Shown in pieces: positions 8,191-16,308 of a stretch of 64,000 bases of DNA. The DNA lies in assembly GCA_963821495.1 (NCBI GenBank), contig CAWGEA010000003.1, positions 1,860,001 to 1,924,000 on the forward strand. Direction: 5' to 3'. The DNA comes from AC-32 sp963821495. Its GTDB lineage: Bacteria > Actinomycetota > Thermoleophilia > Gaiellales > Gaiellaceae. The position numbers and the translations under genes were made by a program. Position 1 is the first letter of the stretch. Each line of letters begins with the position of its first letter. A model generated the notes under the pieces. The model did no database searches and was not told the origin of the DNA. It worked only from the letters and a program-made list of their open reading frames with translations.

Positions 8191-8897
8191 AGCTGAACGA
8201 CCCGCAGCTCGTCCGGCGCCAGTACGAGACGGAGGCCGGCCTCGCCGTCAGGCGCGACGCGCAGCTGCGCTACCGCGAGGGGCCAACCGCGTTCGACACG
8301 GCGTTCGACGAGGTGGCGGCCGCGCGGCCGCGGCGGGTGCTGGAGGTCGGTTGCGGGATGGGCGAGTTCGCCGAGCGAGTCGCGCGCGAGACGTCCGCAG
8401 CGGTCGTCGCGACGGATCTCTCCCCGCGAATGGTGGAGCTCGCTCGCGGCCGGGGGCTCGACGCACGTGTCGCAGACATCCAGGCGCTGCCGTTCGGCGA
8501 CTCGGCGTTCGACTGCGCCGTCGCGCTGGCGATGCTCTACCACGTGGACGATCTCGACCGCGCGCTGGGCGAGCTGGCGCGCGTGCTCGAGCCGCGCGGG
8601 ACGCTTGTCGCGATGACCGTCGGCGCGGAGCACATGCGCGAGGTGTGGGAGCTCGTGGGGTACTCGCTGCCGGAGCGCCCGTTCTCGCGGGAGAACGGCG
8701 AGGAGCATCTGCGCCGGCACTTCGCGCGCGTGCGGAGGACGAACGTCGATGCGACGCTGCTCTTCCCGGACGCAAGCGCCGTGCACGCCTACGTCGACTC
8801 GACGTTCTTCTCGGCCGAGGTGTCGAGGCCGCTGCCGGACTTCGAGGGGCCGTTCCGCTCCAGCGTGCGGGCGACGGTGTTCGTGGCAGAGCGATGA
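8187..8897 (+). CDS. Class I SAM-dependent methyltransferase
   Basis: A 236-residue methyltransferase with the Rossmann SAM site VLEVGCGMGEFAERV, the acidic second strand VVATDLSPRMVELA, motif III DIQALPFGDSAFDCAVALAM and a YHVDDLDRALGELARVLEP post-motif, as in UbiE/Methyltransf_11 proteins. The GTG at 8187 overlaps the deoB stop (GTGA); its own stop overlaps the next ATG (ATGA). Sandwiched in a nucleoside-salvage operon, but nothing identifies the substrate. The open frame extends upstream to 8130 as a shadow of deoB. Confidence 0.85.
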   Translation: MKLNDPQLVRRQYETEAGLAVRRDAQLRYREGPTAFDTAFDEVAAARPRRVLEVGCGMGEFAERVARETSAAVVATDLSPRMVELARGRGLDARVADIQALPFGDSAFDCAVALAMLYHVDDLDRALGELARVLEPRGTLVAMTVGAEHMREVWELVGYSLPERPFSRENGEEHLRRHFARVRRTNVDATLLFPDASAVHAYVDSTFFSAEVSRPLPDFEGPFRSSVRATVFVAER

Positions 8898-10192
8898 TCC
8901 GTCCCGCCGAGCTGATCGAGCGCAAGCGCGACGGCGGGGAGCTGCTGCCCGACGAGCTGAACGAGCTGATGCTCGCCTACGCGCGGGACGAGGTGCCCGA
9001 CTACCAGCTGGCCGCGCTTTGCATGGCGATCTTCTTCCGCGGTCTCACGAGCTCGGAGACGTATGCGTTCACGCAGGCGATGATCGCGACCGGCGACACG
9101 GTCGACCTCCATTCCGCGCTCGGCCGCAAGGTCGTCGACAAGCACTCGACGGGCGGGGTCGGGGACAAGACCTCGATCGCGGTCGGCCCCATCGTCGCCG
9201 CCTGTGGCGTGCCCTTCGCGAAGATGAGCGGCCGCGGCCTCGGGCACACCGGCGGGACGCTCGACAAGCTGGAGTCGATCCCGGGATTCCGTGTCGAGCT
9301 CTCGACGGACGAGTTCATCATGCAGGTGAAGGAGGCCGGGATGGCGATCATCGGCGCCAGCGCCGACCTCGTGCCGGCCGACAAGAAGCTCTACGCGCTT
9401 CGCGACGTCACCGCGACGGTCGACAACTACTCGCTGATCGCCGCGAGCATCATGTCCAAGAAGATTGCGGGCGGCGCCGACGCGATCGTGATCGACGCGA
9501 AGGTCGGAGACGGCGCCTTCATGAAGTCGATCGAGGACGCGCGGGCGCTCGCAGAGGCCATGCTCGACCTCGGCGCGCGGGCCGGGCGCGAGGTTGTCTG
9601 CCTGCTCACCGACATGGACCAGCCGCTCGGATGCGCGGTCGGCAACGCGCTCGAGATCCGCGAGGCGATCGCCACGGTTCGAGGCGAAGGCCCGGCCGAC
9701 TTTCTCGAGCTCGTCCTCGCGGCCTGCTCGCGGCTGCTCGCGGTCTCCGACCTCGGGATCGACGAGGACGAGGGACGGATGCGCGCGACGCAGGCGATCG
9801 CGGACGGCTCGGCATTCGCCGCGTACGAGCGCTGGATCCGGGCACAAGGCGGCGAGCCCAGCGAGGATGCGCTGCCGACCGCGCCGATCGTCCGCGAGCT
9901 CACCTCGGACCGCGCCGGCTACGTCACCGCGCTCGGCGCCGTCGCCGTCGGGCAGGCGGCACTCCACCTCGGCGCCGGCCGCAGGACGAAGGACGACGCG
10001 ATCGATCACGGAGTCGGGGTCATGTGTCTCCGCAAGCGCGGCGACCGGGTGGCTACAGGCGAGTCCCTGGCGGAGATCCATGCCGCCACCGAGGCCGCAG
10101 CCGACGAGGCCGCGCACGAGCTTGCAGCTGCCTACACGATTGCCGACGAGCCCCCGGCCCAGCGGTCGGTGGTGCTCGACGTCCTCGCCTAG
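8894..10192 (+). CDS. deoA: Pyrimidine-nucleoside (thymidine) phosphorylase
   Basis: Phosphorolysis of thymidine/uridine to base and (deoxy)ribose 1-phosphate, feeding deoB. 432 residues, typical. Shows the family signature (S)GRGLGHTGGTLDKLESIPG, the phosphate-binding KHSTGGVGDKTS loop, and the KKIAGGADAIVID segment. The C-terminal alpha/beta domain (VTALGAVAVGQAALHLGAGR) is complete. Could equally be named pdp; specificity for thymidine versus uridine cannot be fixed by eye. ATG overlaps the methyltransferase stop by four bases. Confidence 0.93.
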   Translation: MIRPAELIERKRDGGELLPDELNELMLAYARDEVPDYQLAALCMAIFFRGLTSSETYAFTQAMIATGDTVDLHSALGRKVVDKHSTGGVGDKTSIAVGPIVAACGVPFAKMSGRGLGHTGGTLDKLESIPGFRVELSTDEFIMQVKEAGMAIIGASADLVPADKKLYALRDVTATVDNYSLIAASIMSKKIAGGADAIVIDAKVGDGAFMKSIEDARALAEAMLDLGARAGREVVCLLTDMDQPLGCAVGNALEIREAIATVRGEGPADFLELVLAACSRLLAVSDLGIDEDEGRMRATQAIADGSAFAAYERWIRAQGGEPSEDALPTAPIVRELTSDRAGYVTALGAVAVGQAALHLGAGRRTKDDAIDHGVGVMCLRKRGDRVATGESLAEIHAATEAAADEAAHELAAAYTIADEPPAQRSVVLDVLA

Positions 10193-10242
10193 GCCGACGC
10201 AGACACGAGCGCGTCCGCCGCGTCGAGCCGCAAGCTGCCGAT

Positions 10243-10248
10243 TACGCT
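10243..10248 (+). promoter_or_regulatory. -10 box TACGCT of mutM (leaderless)
   Basis: TACGCT lies exactly six bases before the mutM GTG, with no Shine-Dalgarno between them; the predicted start site coincides with the start codon. Confidence 0.5.
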
Positions 10249-10254
10249 GGGACG

Positions 10255-11112
10255 GTGCCCGAGCTCCCGGAGGTCGAGACCGTCCGTCGCCGACTCGAGC
10301 CCGGCCTGGTCGGGAGGCGCCTCGAGCGCGTCGACATCTCCGATGCGCGCCTGACGCGCCCGCTCGACCCCGTCGAGGTCGCGGCTGAGCTGCAGGGCGA
10401 GCGGATCGTGGCGGTCGATCGCCGCGGCAAGTATCTGATTGTCCGGTTCGAGACTGGTCGCGCTCTCCTGATTCACCTCCGGATGACTGGGAACGTGCTG
10501 CACGGCGCCGCGGGAGCCGCGCTGGAGGACGACCCCCATCGGCGTGCCGTTGTCAGACTAGACGACGGATCGGACGTCGTGTACCGGGACGTCCGCCGCT
10601 TCGGCACGTGGTTGCTGGCCGAGCCGGACGAGGTGGAGCCGTACCTGGCGGCGCGGCTGGGGAGGGAGCCGCTGGGGGCCACGTTCACGACGAAACGGCT
10701 CGGGGAGGCGCTCGCGGGCCGGCGCGCGCCCGTCAAGGCCGCGATCCTCGACCAGCGCCGGCTGGCGGGCGTCGGCAACATCTACGCCGACGAGGCGCTC
10801 TGGCGGGCGCGCATCCACCCGCAGCGGCCGGCCGGCGAGCTCGACCTGGAGGAGCTGCGCGCGCTCCACCGTGGGATCCGGGCCGCGCTCAAGGCAGGGA
10901 TCGAACGACAGGGTGCGACGCTGCGCGACTACCGCACGCCCGACGGCGACTCCGGGCGGATGCAGCATGAGTTCAAGGTCTACGGCCGCGAAGGCGAGCC
11001 GTGCGGGCGCTGCGGACGGCCGATCGAGAAGATTCGCGCCGCCGGCCGGGGGACGTGGTTCTGCCCCGGGTGTCAGCGCATCGGCGACCCGAGTGACAAC
11101 GGGTACGCGTAG
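10255..11112 (+). CDS. mutM: Formamidopyrimidine-DNA glycosylase
   Basis: Base-excision repair of 8-oxoguanine and formamidopyrimidines. The N-terminus after start-Met processing would be PELPEVETVRRRLEPGL, giving the catalytic Pro1 and Glu2. The helix-two-turn-helix region includes the VGNIYADEALWRARIHP signature, and the C-terminal zinc finger is CGRCGRPI...WFCPGCQ (four Cys). 285 residues. GTG 10255 is the start required to expose Pro1, and it follows a -10 box by six bases. Likely transcribed alone. Confidence 0.96.
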   Translation: MPELPEVETVRRRLEPGLVGRRLERVDISDARLTRPLDPVEVAAELQGERIVAVDRRGKYLIVRFETGRALLIHLRMTGNVLHGAAGAALEDDPHRRAVVRLDDGSDVVYRDVRRFGTWLLAEPDEVEPYLAARLGREPLGATFTTKRLGEALAGRRAPVKAAILDQRRLAGVGNIYADEALWRARIHPQRPAGELDLEELRALHRGIRAALKAGIERQGATLRDYRTPDGDSGRMQHEFKVYGREGEPCGRCGRPIEKIRAAGRGTWFCPGCQRIGDPSDNGYA

Positions 11113-11178
11113 ACGTTCGAAAGCACATGGAAGCGGCGATAGGTCCGAGCGCCGGGACAGCCTGGGTCAAGTCGGAGG

Positions 11179-11202
11179 GCGGGGCGGAAAGCCCCGCTTT
11201 CT
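11179..11202 (+). terminator. Intrinsic terminator
   Basis: A perfect seven-pair GCGGGGC/GCCCCGC stem (11179-11185 with 11191-11197), loop GGAAA, followed by TTTCTTC. The T-rich side points to the plus strand, so it would end mutM transcripts or a short RNA from the unexplained 66 bases between the mutM stop and the stem. It also lies just past the stop of the convergent glutaredoxin gene. Confidence 0.75.
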
Positions 11203-11454
11203 TCATGCTGCGAGGCGTTCGAGCTCGCCGCTGCGGTCGAGTTGCCACAGCTCGGTGTAACCGCCGATCGGACGGCCGTCGATCACGATCTGCGGCACGG
11301 TCCACCCGGCGGTCAGGTCGAGCAGGCGGCGGGGGAACCCGGGGTCGTCGTCGAGCGAGATCTCCTCGAAGACGATCCCGCGCGACTCGAGCAGGGTCTT
11401 CGCGCGGACGCAGTAGCCGCACCAGCGAGTCGTATACATCTGAATCGTGGCCAT
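11203..11454 (-). CDS. Glutaredoxin / mycoredoxin-like protein
   Basis: An 83-residue thioredoxin-fold redox protein. The N-terminal strand and active site read MYTTRWCGYCVRAKTLL, the CGYC dithiol being typical of actinobacterial mycoredoxin 1, which reduces mycothiol mixed disulfides. The cis-Pro loop TVPQIVIDG and the GG(Y) pair (PIGGYTELW) are in place. Convergent with mutM, divergent from recO. Mycothiol as partner is inference from motif and lineage; a NrdH-type thioredoxin-reductase substrate is the alternative. Confidence 0.9.
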   Translation of the reverse strand: MATIQMYTTRWCGYCVRAKTLLESRGIVFEEISLDDDPGFPRRLLDLTAGWTVPQIVIDGRPIGGYTELWQLDRSGELERLAA

Positions 11455-11506
11455 TGCCGCTCGAAAAGGGTGAGCGATCGCGGTGATTCCCGGCCTGCCC
11501 CGGCTC

Positions 11507-11512
11507 TACACT
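11507..11512 (+). promoter_or_regulatory. -10 box TACACT of recO
   Basis: TACACT ends eight bases before the recO ATG and no Shine-Dalgarno is present, predicting a 1-2 base or absent leader. Confidence 0.45.
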
Positions 11513-11520
11513 TGAGCGGG

Positions 11521-12261
11521 ATGTCCGGCCGCTCCTACACGACCGAGGCGGTCGTGCTGCGTTCGTTCCGCCTGGGAGAGGCCGACCGGGTGCTGCACCT
11601 CTACACGCTCGACCGCGGGCGCGTCGGCGCGGTCGCGAAGGGCGTGCGCAAGACGAAGTCGCGCTTCGGCGCACGCCTCGAGCCGCTCAGCCACGTGGAG
11701 CTGCAGCTGCACCAGGGCAGCGGTGAGCTGCAGACCGTGACCGGCGTCGAGCTGCTGCACTCGCACCACGCCACGCGCGAGCAGCCCTATCGCCTCAGCG
11801 TCGGCCTCGTCGCCGCCGAGGCGATGCTGCGCCTCTTCCCCGAGCAGGAGTCGAACGAGCGCGCGTTCCACGCTCTCGCGCGCTTTCTCGAGCTCCTCGA
11901 CGAGCTCGAGGCTCCGGACGGCCGCCCGCAGGCCGATCCGCTCGTCCTCAGCTTCCAGCTGAAGCTGCTGTGGCTCGCGGGCTACCTCCCGCACGTGACG
12001 AGCTGCGCCGAGTGCGGAGCCGAGACGGGCCTCGCCGGCTACTCGCCGCGCGCGGGCGGCGCCGTCTGCCGCGACTGCGCCACCGGTGCGCTGCCGCTCT
12101 CGCATGACGGCGTGCTCGGGATCGAGGGGCTGCTCCAGCGGCCGCTCGCCGAGGCGCACGCCGCGGGCCTCACGCCTCGGGGTGCGCGCGAGGCGCTGGG
12201 CGTGATCACCGCCTCGTACGAGTACCACGGCGGCTTCCGCCTCCGGACGCTCGCCTCCTGA
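11521..12261 (+). CDS. recO: DNA repair protein RecO
   Basis: Recombination mediator that loads RecA on SSB-coated ssDNA with RecR (RecFOR pathway). 246 residues with the OB-fold N-terminus (TTEAVVLRSFRLGEADRVLHLYT, then KGVRKTKSRFGARLEP) and a four-Cys zinc knuckle CAECGAETG...CRDC in the C-terminal helical domain. ATG 11521. Followed by a degenerate REP-like sequence and a strong hairpin, then glyQ; recO beside glyQ/glyS is the Bacillus-type order. Confidence 0.95.
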   Translation: MSGRSYTTEAVVLRSFRLGEADRVLHLYTLDRGRVGAVAKGVRKTKSRFGARLEPLSHVELQLHQGSGELQTVTGVELLHSHHATREQPYRLSVGLVAAEAMLRLFPEQESNERAFHALARFLELLDELEAPDGRPQADPLVLSFQLKLLWLAGYLPHVTSCAECGAETGLAGYSPRAGGAVCRDCATGALPLSHDGVLGIEGLLQRPLAEAHAAGLTPRGAREALGVITASYEYHGGFRLRTLAS

Positions 12262-12263
12262 AG

Positions 12264-12300
12264 GCGCTCCCTTGCGACGCCGGTCAGAAGTGGCCGCGGA
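12264..12300 (+). repeat. Degenerate REP-like sequence
   Basis: The segment GCGCTCCCTTGCGACGCCG resembles the CGTCGCTTGCGATGCC module of the dispersed repeat described at 29564, but the second stem-loop module is not recognisable. Tentative member. Confidence 0.3.
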
Positions 12301-12320
12301 GGTGTGCCGTCCCAGACGAC

Positions 12321-12346
12321 GAGCGGGCCCGGCCAGGGGCCCGCTC
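12321..12346 (+). terminator. Strong GC hairpin between recO and glyQ
   Basis: A perfect ten-pair stem GAGCGGGCCC / GGGCCCGCTC (12321-12330 with 12337-12346), loop GGCCAG. There is no T-run, so it may be a U-less terminator or part of a glyQ leader; a second smaller stem, GTGTCC/GGACAC, follows at 12359-12379. Confidence 0.55.
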
Positions 12347-12412
12347 TCGGACTCAGGCGTGTCCCACGGAAAAGGACACCAACAGGACGGTGGCGCCGCC
12401 TGGCTTCTTCCC

Positions 12413-12418
12413 TAGGAT
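12413..12418 (+). promoter_or_regulatory. -10 box TAGGAT of glyQ
   Basis: TAGGAT ends eight bases before the TTG start at 12427. No Shine-Dalgarno is visible, consistent with a leaderless glyQ transcript. Confidence 0.45.
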
Positions 12419-12426
12419 TGAGCGGC

Positions 12427-13296
12427 TTGGCCGTTCCGACCTACCAGGACACGATCCGCGCGCTCGAGGCCTACTGGGCCGACTACGGCTGCGTGCTCAT
12501 GCAGCCGTACCACACCGAGCTCGCGGCCGGGACGATGAATCCGGCGACCTTTCTGCGCAGCCTCGGGCCGCGCCCGTGGAAGACCGCCTACGTCGAGCCG
12601 GTGATCCGCCCGCTCGACGGCCGCTACGGCGAGAACCCGTACCGCTTCCAGCACTACTTCCAGTACCAGGTCGTGATCAAGCCCGCGCCTGCGGACGTGC
12701 TCGACCTCTACTTCGGCTCGCTCGAGGCGATCGGGATCGACCTGCAACGGCATGACGTGCGCCTCGTCGAGGACGACTGGGAGCAGCCGACGCTGGGCGC
12801 GTGGGGGCTCGGCTGGGAGGTCTGGTGCGACGGGATGGAGATCACCCAGTGGACGTACTTCCAGCAGCTCGGCGGGTTCGACGTCGAGCTCGTGCCCGCC
12901 GAGATCACGTACGGGCTCGAACGGCTGTCGATGTTCCTGCAGGGCAAGCGCAGCGCATTCGAGCTCGAGTGGGCGCCCGGGGTGACCTGGGGCGACGTCT
13001 ACCGCGACAGCGAGCGGCAGTGGTCGACGTACAACTTCGAGCTCGCGCCGGTTGACGTGCTCGCGCGGCGGTTCGGCGAGCACGAGGAGGAGTGCCGCGT
13101 CCTGCTCGAGCGGCGGCTGCCGCTACCGGCGTACGACCAGGTCGTGAAGGCCTCGCACGCGTTCAACCTGCTCGACGCGCGCGGCGCGATCTCCGCGACG
13201 GAGCGCGCGGCCTACATCGGTCGCGTGCGCAACCTCGCGCGTGAGGTCGCGCAGGTCTACCTCGAGCTGGAGGCCGATGGCGCCGCTGCTGCTTGA
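12427..13296 (+). CDS. glyQ: Glycyl-tRNA synthetase alpha subunit
   Basis: Catalytic subunit of the alpha2-beta2 glycyl-tRNA synthetase, class II. 289 residues, the normal size. Diagnostic stretches include TYQDTIRALEAYWADYGC, LMQPYHTELAAGTMNPATFLR, RYGENPYRFQHYFQYQVV and GWEVWCDGMEITQWTYFQQ. Start chosen at TTG 12427, giving LAVPTYQDT; TTG 12418 is in frame but lies in the likely -10 box. Overlaps glyS by 20 bases. Two-subunit GlyRS is unusual for Actinobacteria, which generally carry the single-chain alpha2 enzyme. Confidence 0.95.
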   Translation: MAVPTYQDTIRALEAYWADYGCVLMQPYHTELAAGTMNPATFLRSLGPRPWKTAYVEPVIRPLDGRYGENPYRFQHYFQYQVVIKPAPADVLDLYFGSLEAIGIDLQRHDVRLVEDDWEQPTLGAWGLGWEVWCDGMEITQWTYFQQLGGFDVELVPAEITYGLERLSMFLQGKRSAFELEWAPGVTWGDVYRDSERQWSTYNFELAPVDVLARRFGEHEEECRVLLERRLPLPAYDQVVKASHAFNLLDARGAISATERAAYIGRVRNLAREVAQVYLELEADGAAAA

Positions 13297-15118
13297 GATC
13301 GGCTGCGAGGAGCTGCCCGCCGGGGCCTGCCGCGAGGCGGAGGCGCAGCTGCCGGCGCTGGGAGAGCGCGAGCTGGGCGCGGCTCCGGACCGCCTCTTCG
13401 TCGGGCCGCGCCGGCTGGTGCTGCGCTTCGACGACCTGCCCGAGCAGACGCCGGACGAGTGGGTCAAGGGCCCGCCGATCGACCTGCGCGAGAAGGCGGC
13501 GGCCGGGTTCGCGAAGAGGCACGGCGTCTCCGTCGATGAGCTGGTCGAGCGCGACGGCTTCCTGGGCATCGAGCGGCCTGGCCGGCCGTTGCGCGAGGTG
13601 GTGCCGGAGCGGCTCGACGCGATCGTCCGCGGGCTGGCGTTCTCGAAGTCGATGCGCTGGGACGACAGCGGGATCCGCTTCGCGAGGCCGGTGCGCTGGA
13701 CGTTGGCGAAGCTCGGCGACGAGACTGTGGTCGGCGACACGAGCTTCGGGCACCGCTTCAGCTCCGGCGCGCTTGAGATCCCGGCGGCGGACGTCTACGA
13801 GGAGCGCCTGCGTGCGGCCGGTGTCGAGCCGGACGCCGAGGAGCGGCGGCGGCTGATCGTCGAGGGCCTGGACGCGATCGGGGGCTGGAGCGACCCGGGC
13901 GGCGTCCTCGCGGAGGTGGTCCACCTGGTCGAGAGCGTGCAGGTGCTCGAGGGGAGCTTCGACGAGCGGTTCCTGCAGCTCCCCGAGCGCGTCGTCGTGA
14001 CGGCGATGCAGTCGCACCAGCGCTACTTCCCGCTCGGCGGCAACCGGTTCGCCTTCGTCGCGAACGGCGGCGATCCCGAGCTCGTGCGGGCCGGGAACGA
14101 GAACGTGCTCGAGGGGCGGCTCGAGGACGCGAGCTTCACCTTCGACCGCGACGTCGGCAACGGGATCGACGCGCTCGCGGAGCGGCTCGCCGCGATCACG
14201 TACTTCAAGGGGGCGGGGTCGTTTGCGGACAAGACGGAGCGGCTGCGGCGGCTCGTCGGCGAGCTCGGCGGCGGCGAGGCGACGCTCGAGGCCGCGCGGC
14301 TGGCGAAGGCCGACCAGGCCTCCGAGCTCGTGCGTGAGTTTCCCGACCTGGAGGGCTACATCGGCGGGGAGTACGCGCGGCTCGCGGGGTATCCGGAGGC
14401 GGTCAGCGCCGCGATCGAGGAGCAGTACCTCCCGGATGCGGCGGGCGGGCCGCTGCCGCAGACGGAGTCGGGGAAGGTGCTCTCGGCGGCGGACAGGATC
14501 GACACGCTGGCGACGTCGTTCTCGCTCGGGCACCGTCCGTCCGGCTCGCGCGACCCGTACGGGCTGCGGCGCGCTGCGATCGGCCTCAACCGGCTGGGTG
14601 TGGAGGGGGGCCTGGTGGTGCCGCGCTCGCTCCTCCCGGACGACGTGCGGGAGTTCGTCGAGGAGCGGCTCGAGGGCCTGCTGGAGGTGCCGGTGGAGTT
14701 CGTTCGGGCGGCGCGCGCCTCGGCGGCACCGGATCTCGGCGGCGTGGCGCGACTCGCGCAGGCGCTGCACGAGGAGCGTGAGTCGCCGGCGTTCGACGGC
14801 GTCTACACGGCGTACGAACGTGCGCACCGGCTCGCGGGACGCTCGGCGGACGACGCCGCCGACGAGGTCGACCGCGGGTTGCTGAAAGAGGACGCGGAGC
14901 GGGCGCTCGCCGACGGGCTGGCGCAGGTTCAGGTCGATGGCGACGTGCGGCGAGCGCTCGAGTCGGGCGCGACGCTCGCGCCGCTGATGGAGCGCTTCTT
15001 CGACGAGGTGCTCGTGATGGACGAGGACGACGCGATCAGGGCCAACCGGCTGCGGTTGCTGCTCGACGTCCGCGACGCACTCGGGCGGCTCGGCGACTTC
15101 TCTCAGATCCCGCGCTGA
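13277..15118 (+). CDS. glyS: Glycyl-tRNA synthetase beta subunit
   Basis: tRNA-recognition subunit of alpha2-beta2 GlyRS. 613 residues, somewhat shorter than the usual 680-700. It opens MAPLLLEIGCEELPAGA as the family does, contains VVVTAMQSHQRYFPL and the GS.DPYGLRRAAIGLNR segment, and ends in the helical anticodon-binding part with FFDEVLVMDEDDAIRANRL. ATG 13277 lies inside the 3' end of glyQ in another frame, so translation is coupled. Confidence 0.95.
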   Translation: MAPLLLEIGCEELPAGACREAEAQLPALGERELGAAPDRLFVGPRRLVLRFDDLPEQTPDEWVKGPPIDLREKAAAGFAKRHGVSVDELVERDGFLGIERPGRPLREVVPERLDAIVRGLAFSKSMRWDDSGIRFARPVRWTLAKLGDETVVGDTSFGHRFSSGALEIPAADVYEERLRAAGVEPDAEERRRLIVEGLDAIGGWSDPGGVLAEVVHLVESVQVLEGSFDERFLQLPERVVVTAMQSHQRYFPLGGNRFAFVANGGDPELVRAGNENVLEGRLEDASFTFDRDVGNGIDALAERLAAITYFKGAGSFADKTERLRRLVGELGGGEATLEAARLAKADQASELVREFPDLEGYIGGEYARLAGYPEAVSAAIEEQYLPDAAGGPLPQTESGKVLSAADRIDTLATSFSLGHRPSGSRDPYGLRRAAIGLNRLGVEGGLVVPRSLLPDDVREFVEERLEGLLEVPVEFVRAARASAAPDLGGVARLAQALHEERESPAFDGVYTAYERAHRLAGRSADDAADEVDRGLLKEDAERALADGLAQVQVDGDVRRALESGATLAPLMERFFDEVLVMDEDDAIRANRLRLLLDVRDALGRLGDFSQIPR

Positions 15119-15146
15119 CGCCGTCGCCGCAGCCCGTTCCCATGTT

Positions 15147-15196
15147 CTCGCGCGAGGTACTACGGGTCCCGACCCGCCCCCCTGCCACGGCGCGAG
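15147..15196 (+). other. Nested stem-loop between glyS and ppsR
   Basis: An outer seven-pair stem CTCGCGC/GCGCGAG (15147-15153 with 15190-15196) encloses an inner CGGGT/ACCCG hairpin (15163-15176). It could end the glyQS transcript or be part of a regulatory site. No T-run follows. Confidence 0.35.
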
Positions 15197-15267
15197 CCTA
15201 TCGACGAAACTCGCACGTGTCCGTGACGCGAGCGTGACGAAAGCGCAACGACGGCGGCGCGCCGGGC

Positions 15268-15273
15268 TACGCT
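15268..15273 (+). promoter_or_regulatory. -10 box TACGCT of ppsR
   Basis: TACGCT ends seven bases before the ppsR GTG at 15281, again without a Shine-Dalgarno. Confidence 0.45.
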
Positions 15274-15280
15274 CCTGCGC

Positions 15281-16123
15281 GTGAACAAGCCCCCGGTCGA
15301 GCTCCACGTCATCTCCGACTCAACCGGCGAGACCGCCGTCCGCCTTGTCCACGCGCTCGAGGCGCAGTTCCCGGAGCAGGAGTTCGAGGAGATCCGCCAC
15401 CCGCGCGTCGAAACTGTGGATGACCTCCACCTCGCGCTCAACCGCGCGAAGGGCCGCGCCGCCGTGATCGTCTACACGCTCGTCCACCCGGAGCTGCGCG
15501 AGGCCGCCCGGGCGATCTGCCGCCGCTACAAGCTCCACTACTGCGACGTGCTCGGCCACCCGATCGAGGCGGTGGCACGCGTCGCCGGGGTCGCGGCGAA
15601 GATGAAGCCGGGCGCGCGGCCGCCGCTCGACTCGGCGTACTTCAAGCGGATCGCTGCGATCGAGTTCGCGGTCAAGTTCGACGACGGTGTCGGCGCCGGC
15701 CTCCACGACGCGGACATCGTCCTCGTCGGCGTCTCGCGCACCTCGAAGACGCCGCTCTCGATGTACCTCGGCTACCTCGGCTACAAGACCGCGAACGTGC
15801 CGGTGGTGAAGAGCATCGACCCGCCTTCGGCGCTGTTCACGATCGACCCGACGAAGATCGTCGGCCTCACGATCGACGCCCAGCGGCTGCGCGAGATCCG
15901 CAAGCAGCGCGCCCGCAGGCTCGGCGGCGACCAGCGGGCCTATGCGGAGCTGCTGGAGATCTACGCCGAGCTCGAGGAGGCGGAGTCGCTGCACCGGCGG
16001 CTCGGCTGCCCGGTGATCGAGATCTCCGACCTCTCGATCGAGGAGACGGCCGCGCGGGTGATCCGGCTCGTCGAGCAGCGTCGAGCCGAGAACGGGACGC
16101 GCGCACAGGCGCCCTTGGCGTGA
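15281..16123 (+). CDS. ppsR: Pyruvate, phosphate dikinase regulatory protein
   Basis: DUF299 bifunctional kinase/pyrophosphorylase that inactivates and reactivates pyruvate phosphate dikinase (or PEP synthase) by ADP-dependent phosphorylation of the Thr two residues before the catalytic His. 280 residues with the opening HVISDSTGETAVRL and the nucleotide loop VGVSRTSKTPLSMYLG. Its presumed target, ppdK, is encoded 3.5 kb downstream. GTG 15281. The stop overlaps the start of the small membrane gene. Confidence 0.93.
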   Translation: MNKPPVELHVISDSTGETAVRLVHALEAQFPEQEFEEIRHPRVETVDDLHLALNRAKGRAAVIVYTLVHPELREAARAICRRYKLHYCDVLGHPIEAVARVAGVAAKMKPGARPPLDSAYFKRIAAIEFAVKFDDGVGAGLHDADIVLVGVSRTSKTPLSMYLGYLGYKTANVPVVKSIDPPSALFTIDPTKIVGLTIDAQRLREIRKQRARRLGGDQRAYAELLEIYAELEEAESLHRRLGCPVIEISDLSIEETAARVIRLVEQRRAENGTRAQAPLA

Positions 16124-16308
16124 AGCCGAAACCGCCGGTCCCGGTCTGGCGCTGGACCATGTGGTGGGCGATCCTGGGTTTCGCGGTCGTCGTCTTCTAC
16201 GTGCTGCTGACGCCGGTGTGGATGGGGCTGCGCGCGCTTGCGTGGTTGGCAGACTTCCGCGCGCGGCGGCGACCCGGATACCGGCCACCGATCCGCAGCA
16301 GCCGCTAG
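16120..16308 (+). CDS. 62-residue membrane protein
   Basis: Small protein with one strong hydrophobic helix (about residues 13-36, MWWAILGFAVVVFYVLLTP) and a basic C-terminus (DFRARRRPGYRPPIRSSR), suggesting a cytoplasmic tail. GTG 16120 overlaps the ppsR stop (GTGA), so it is translationally coupled to ppsR; its TAG shares CTAG with the convergent methyltransferase. No family recognised. Real-gene status is supported by the coupling and the membrane-helix composition. Confidence 0.65.
   Translation: MKPKPPVPVWRWTMWWAILGFAVVVFYVLLTPVWMGLRALAWLADFRARRRPGYRPPIRSSR

Noticed and set aside
12380..12412. Possible T-box leader of glyQ (AGGACGGTGGCGCCGCC resembles the T-box consensus)
   Set aside because: The TGGC would pair with a GCCA tRNA end, whereas tRNA-Gly ends in UCCA and needs TGGA. 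No specifier stem with a glycine codon or AG-bulge could be found, and a -10 box lies immediately upstream of the start.
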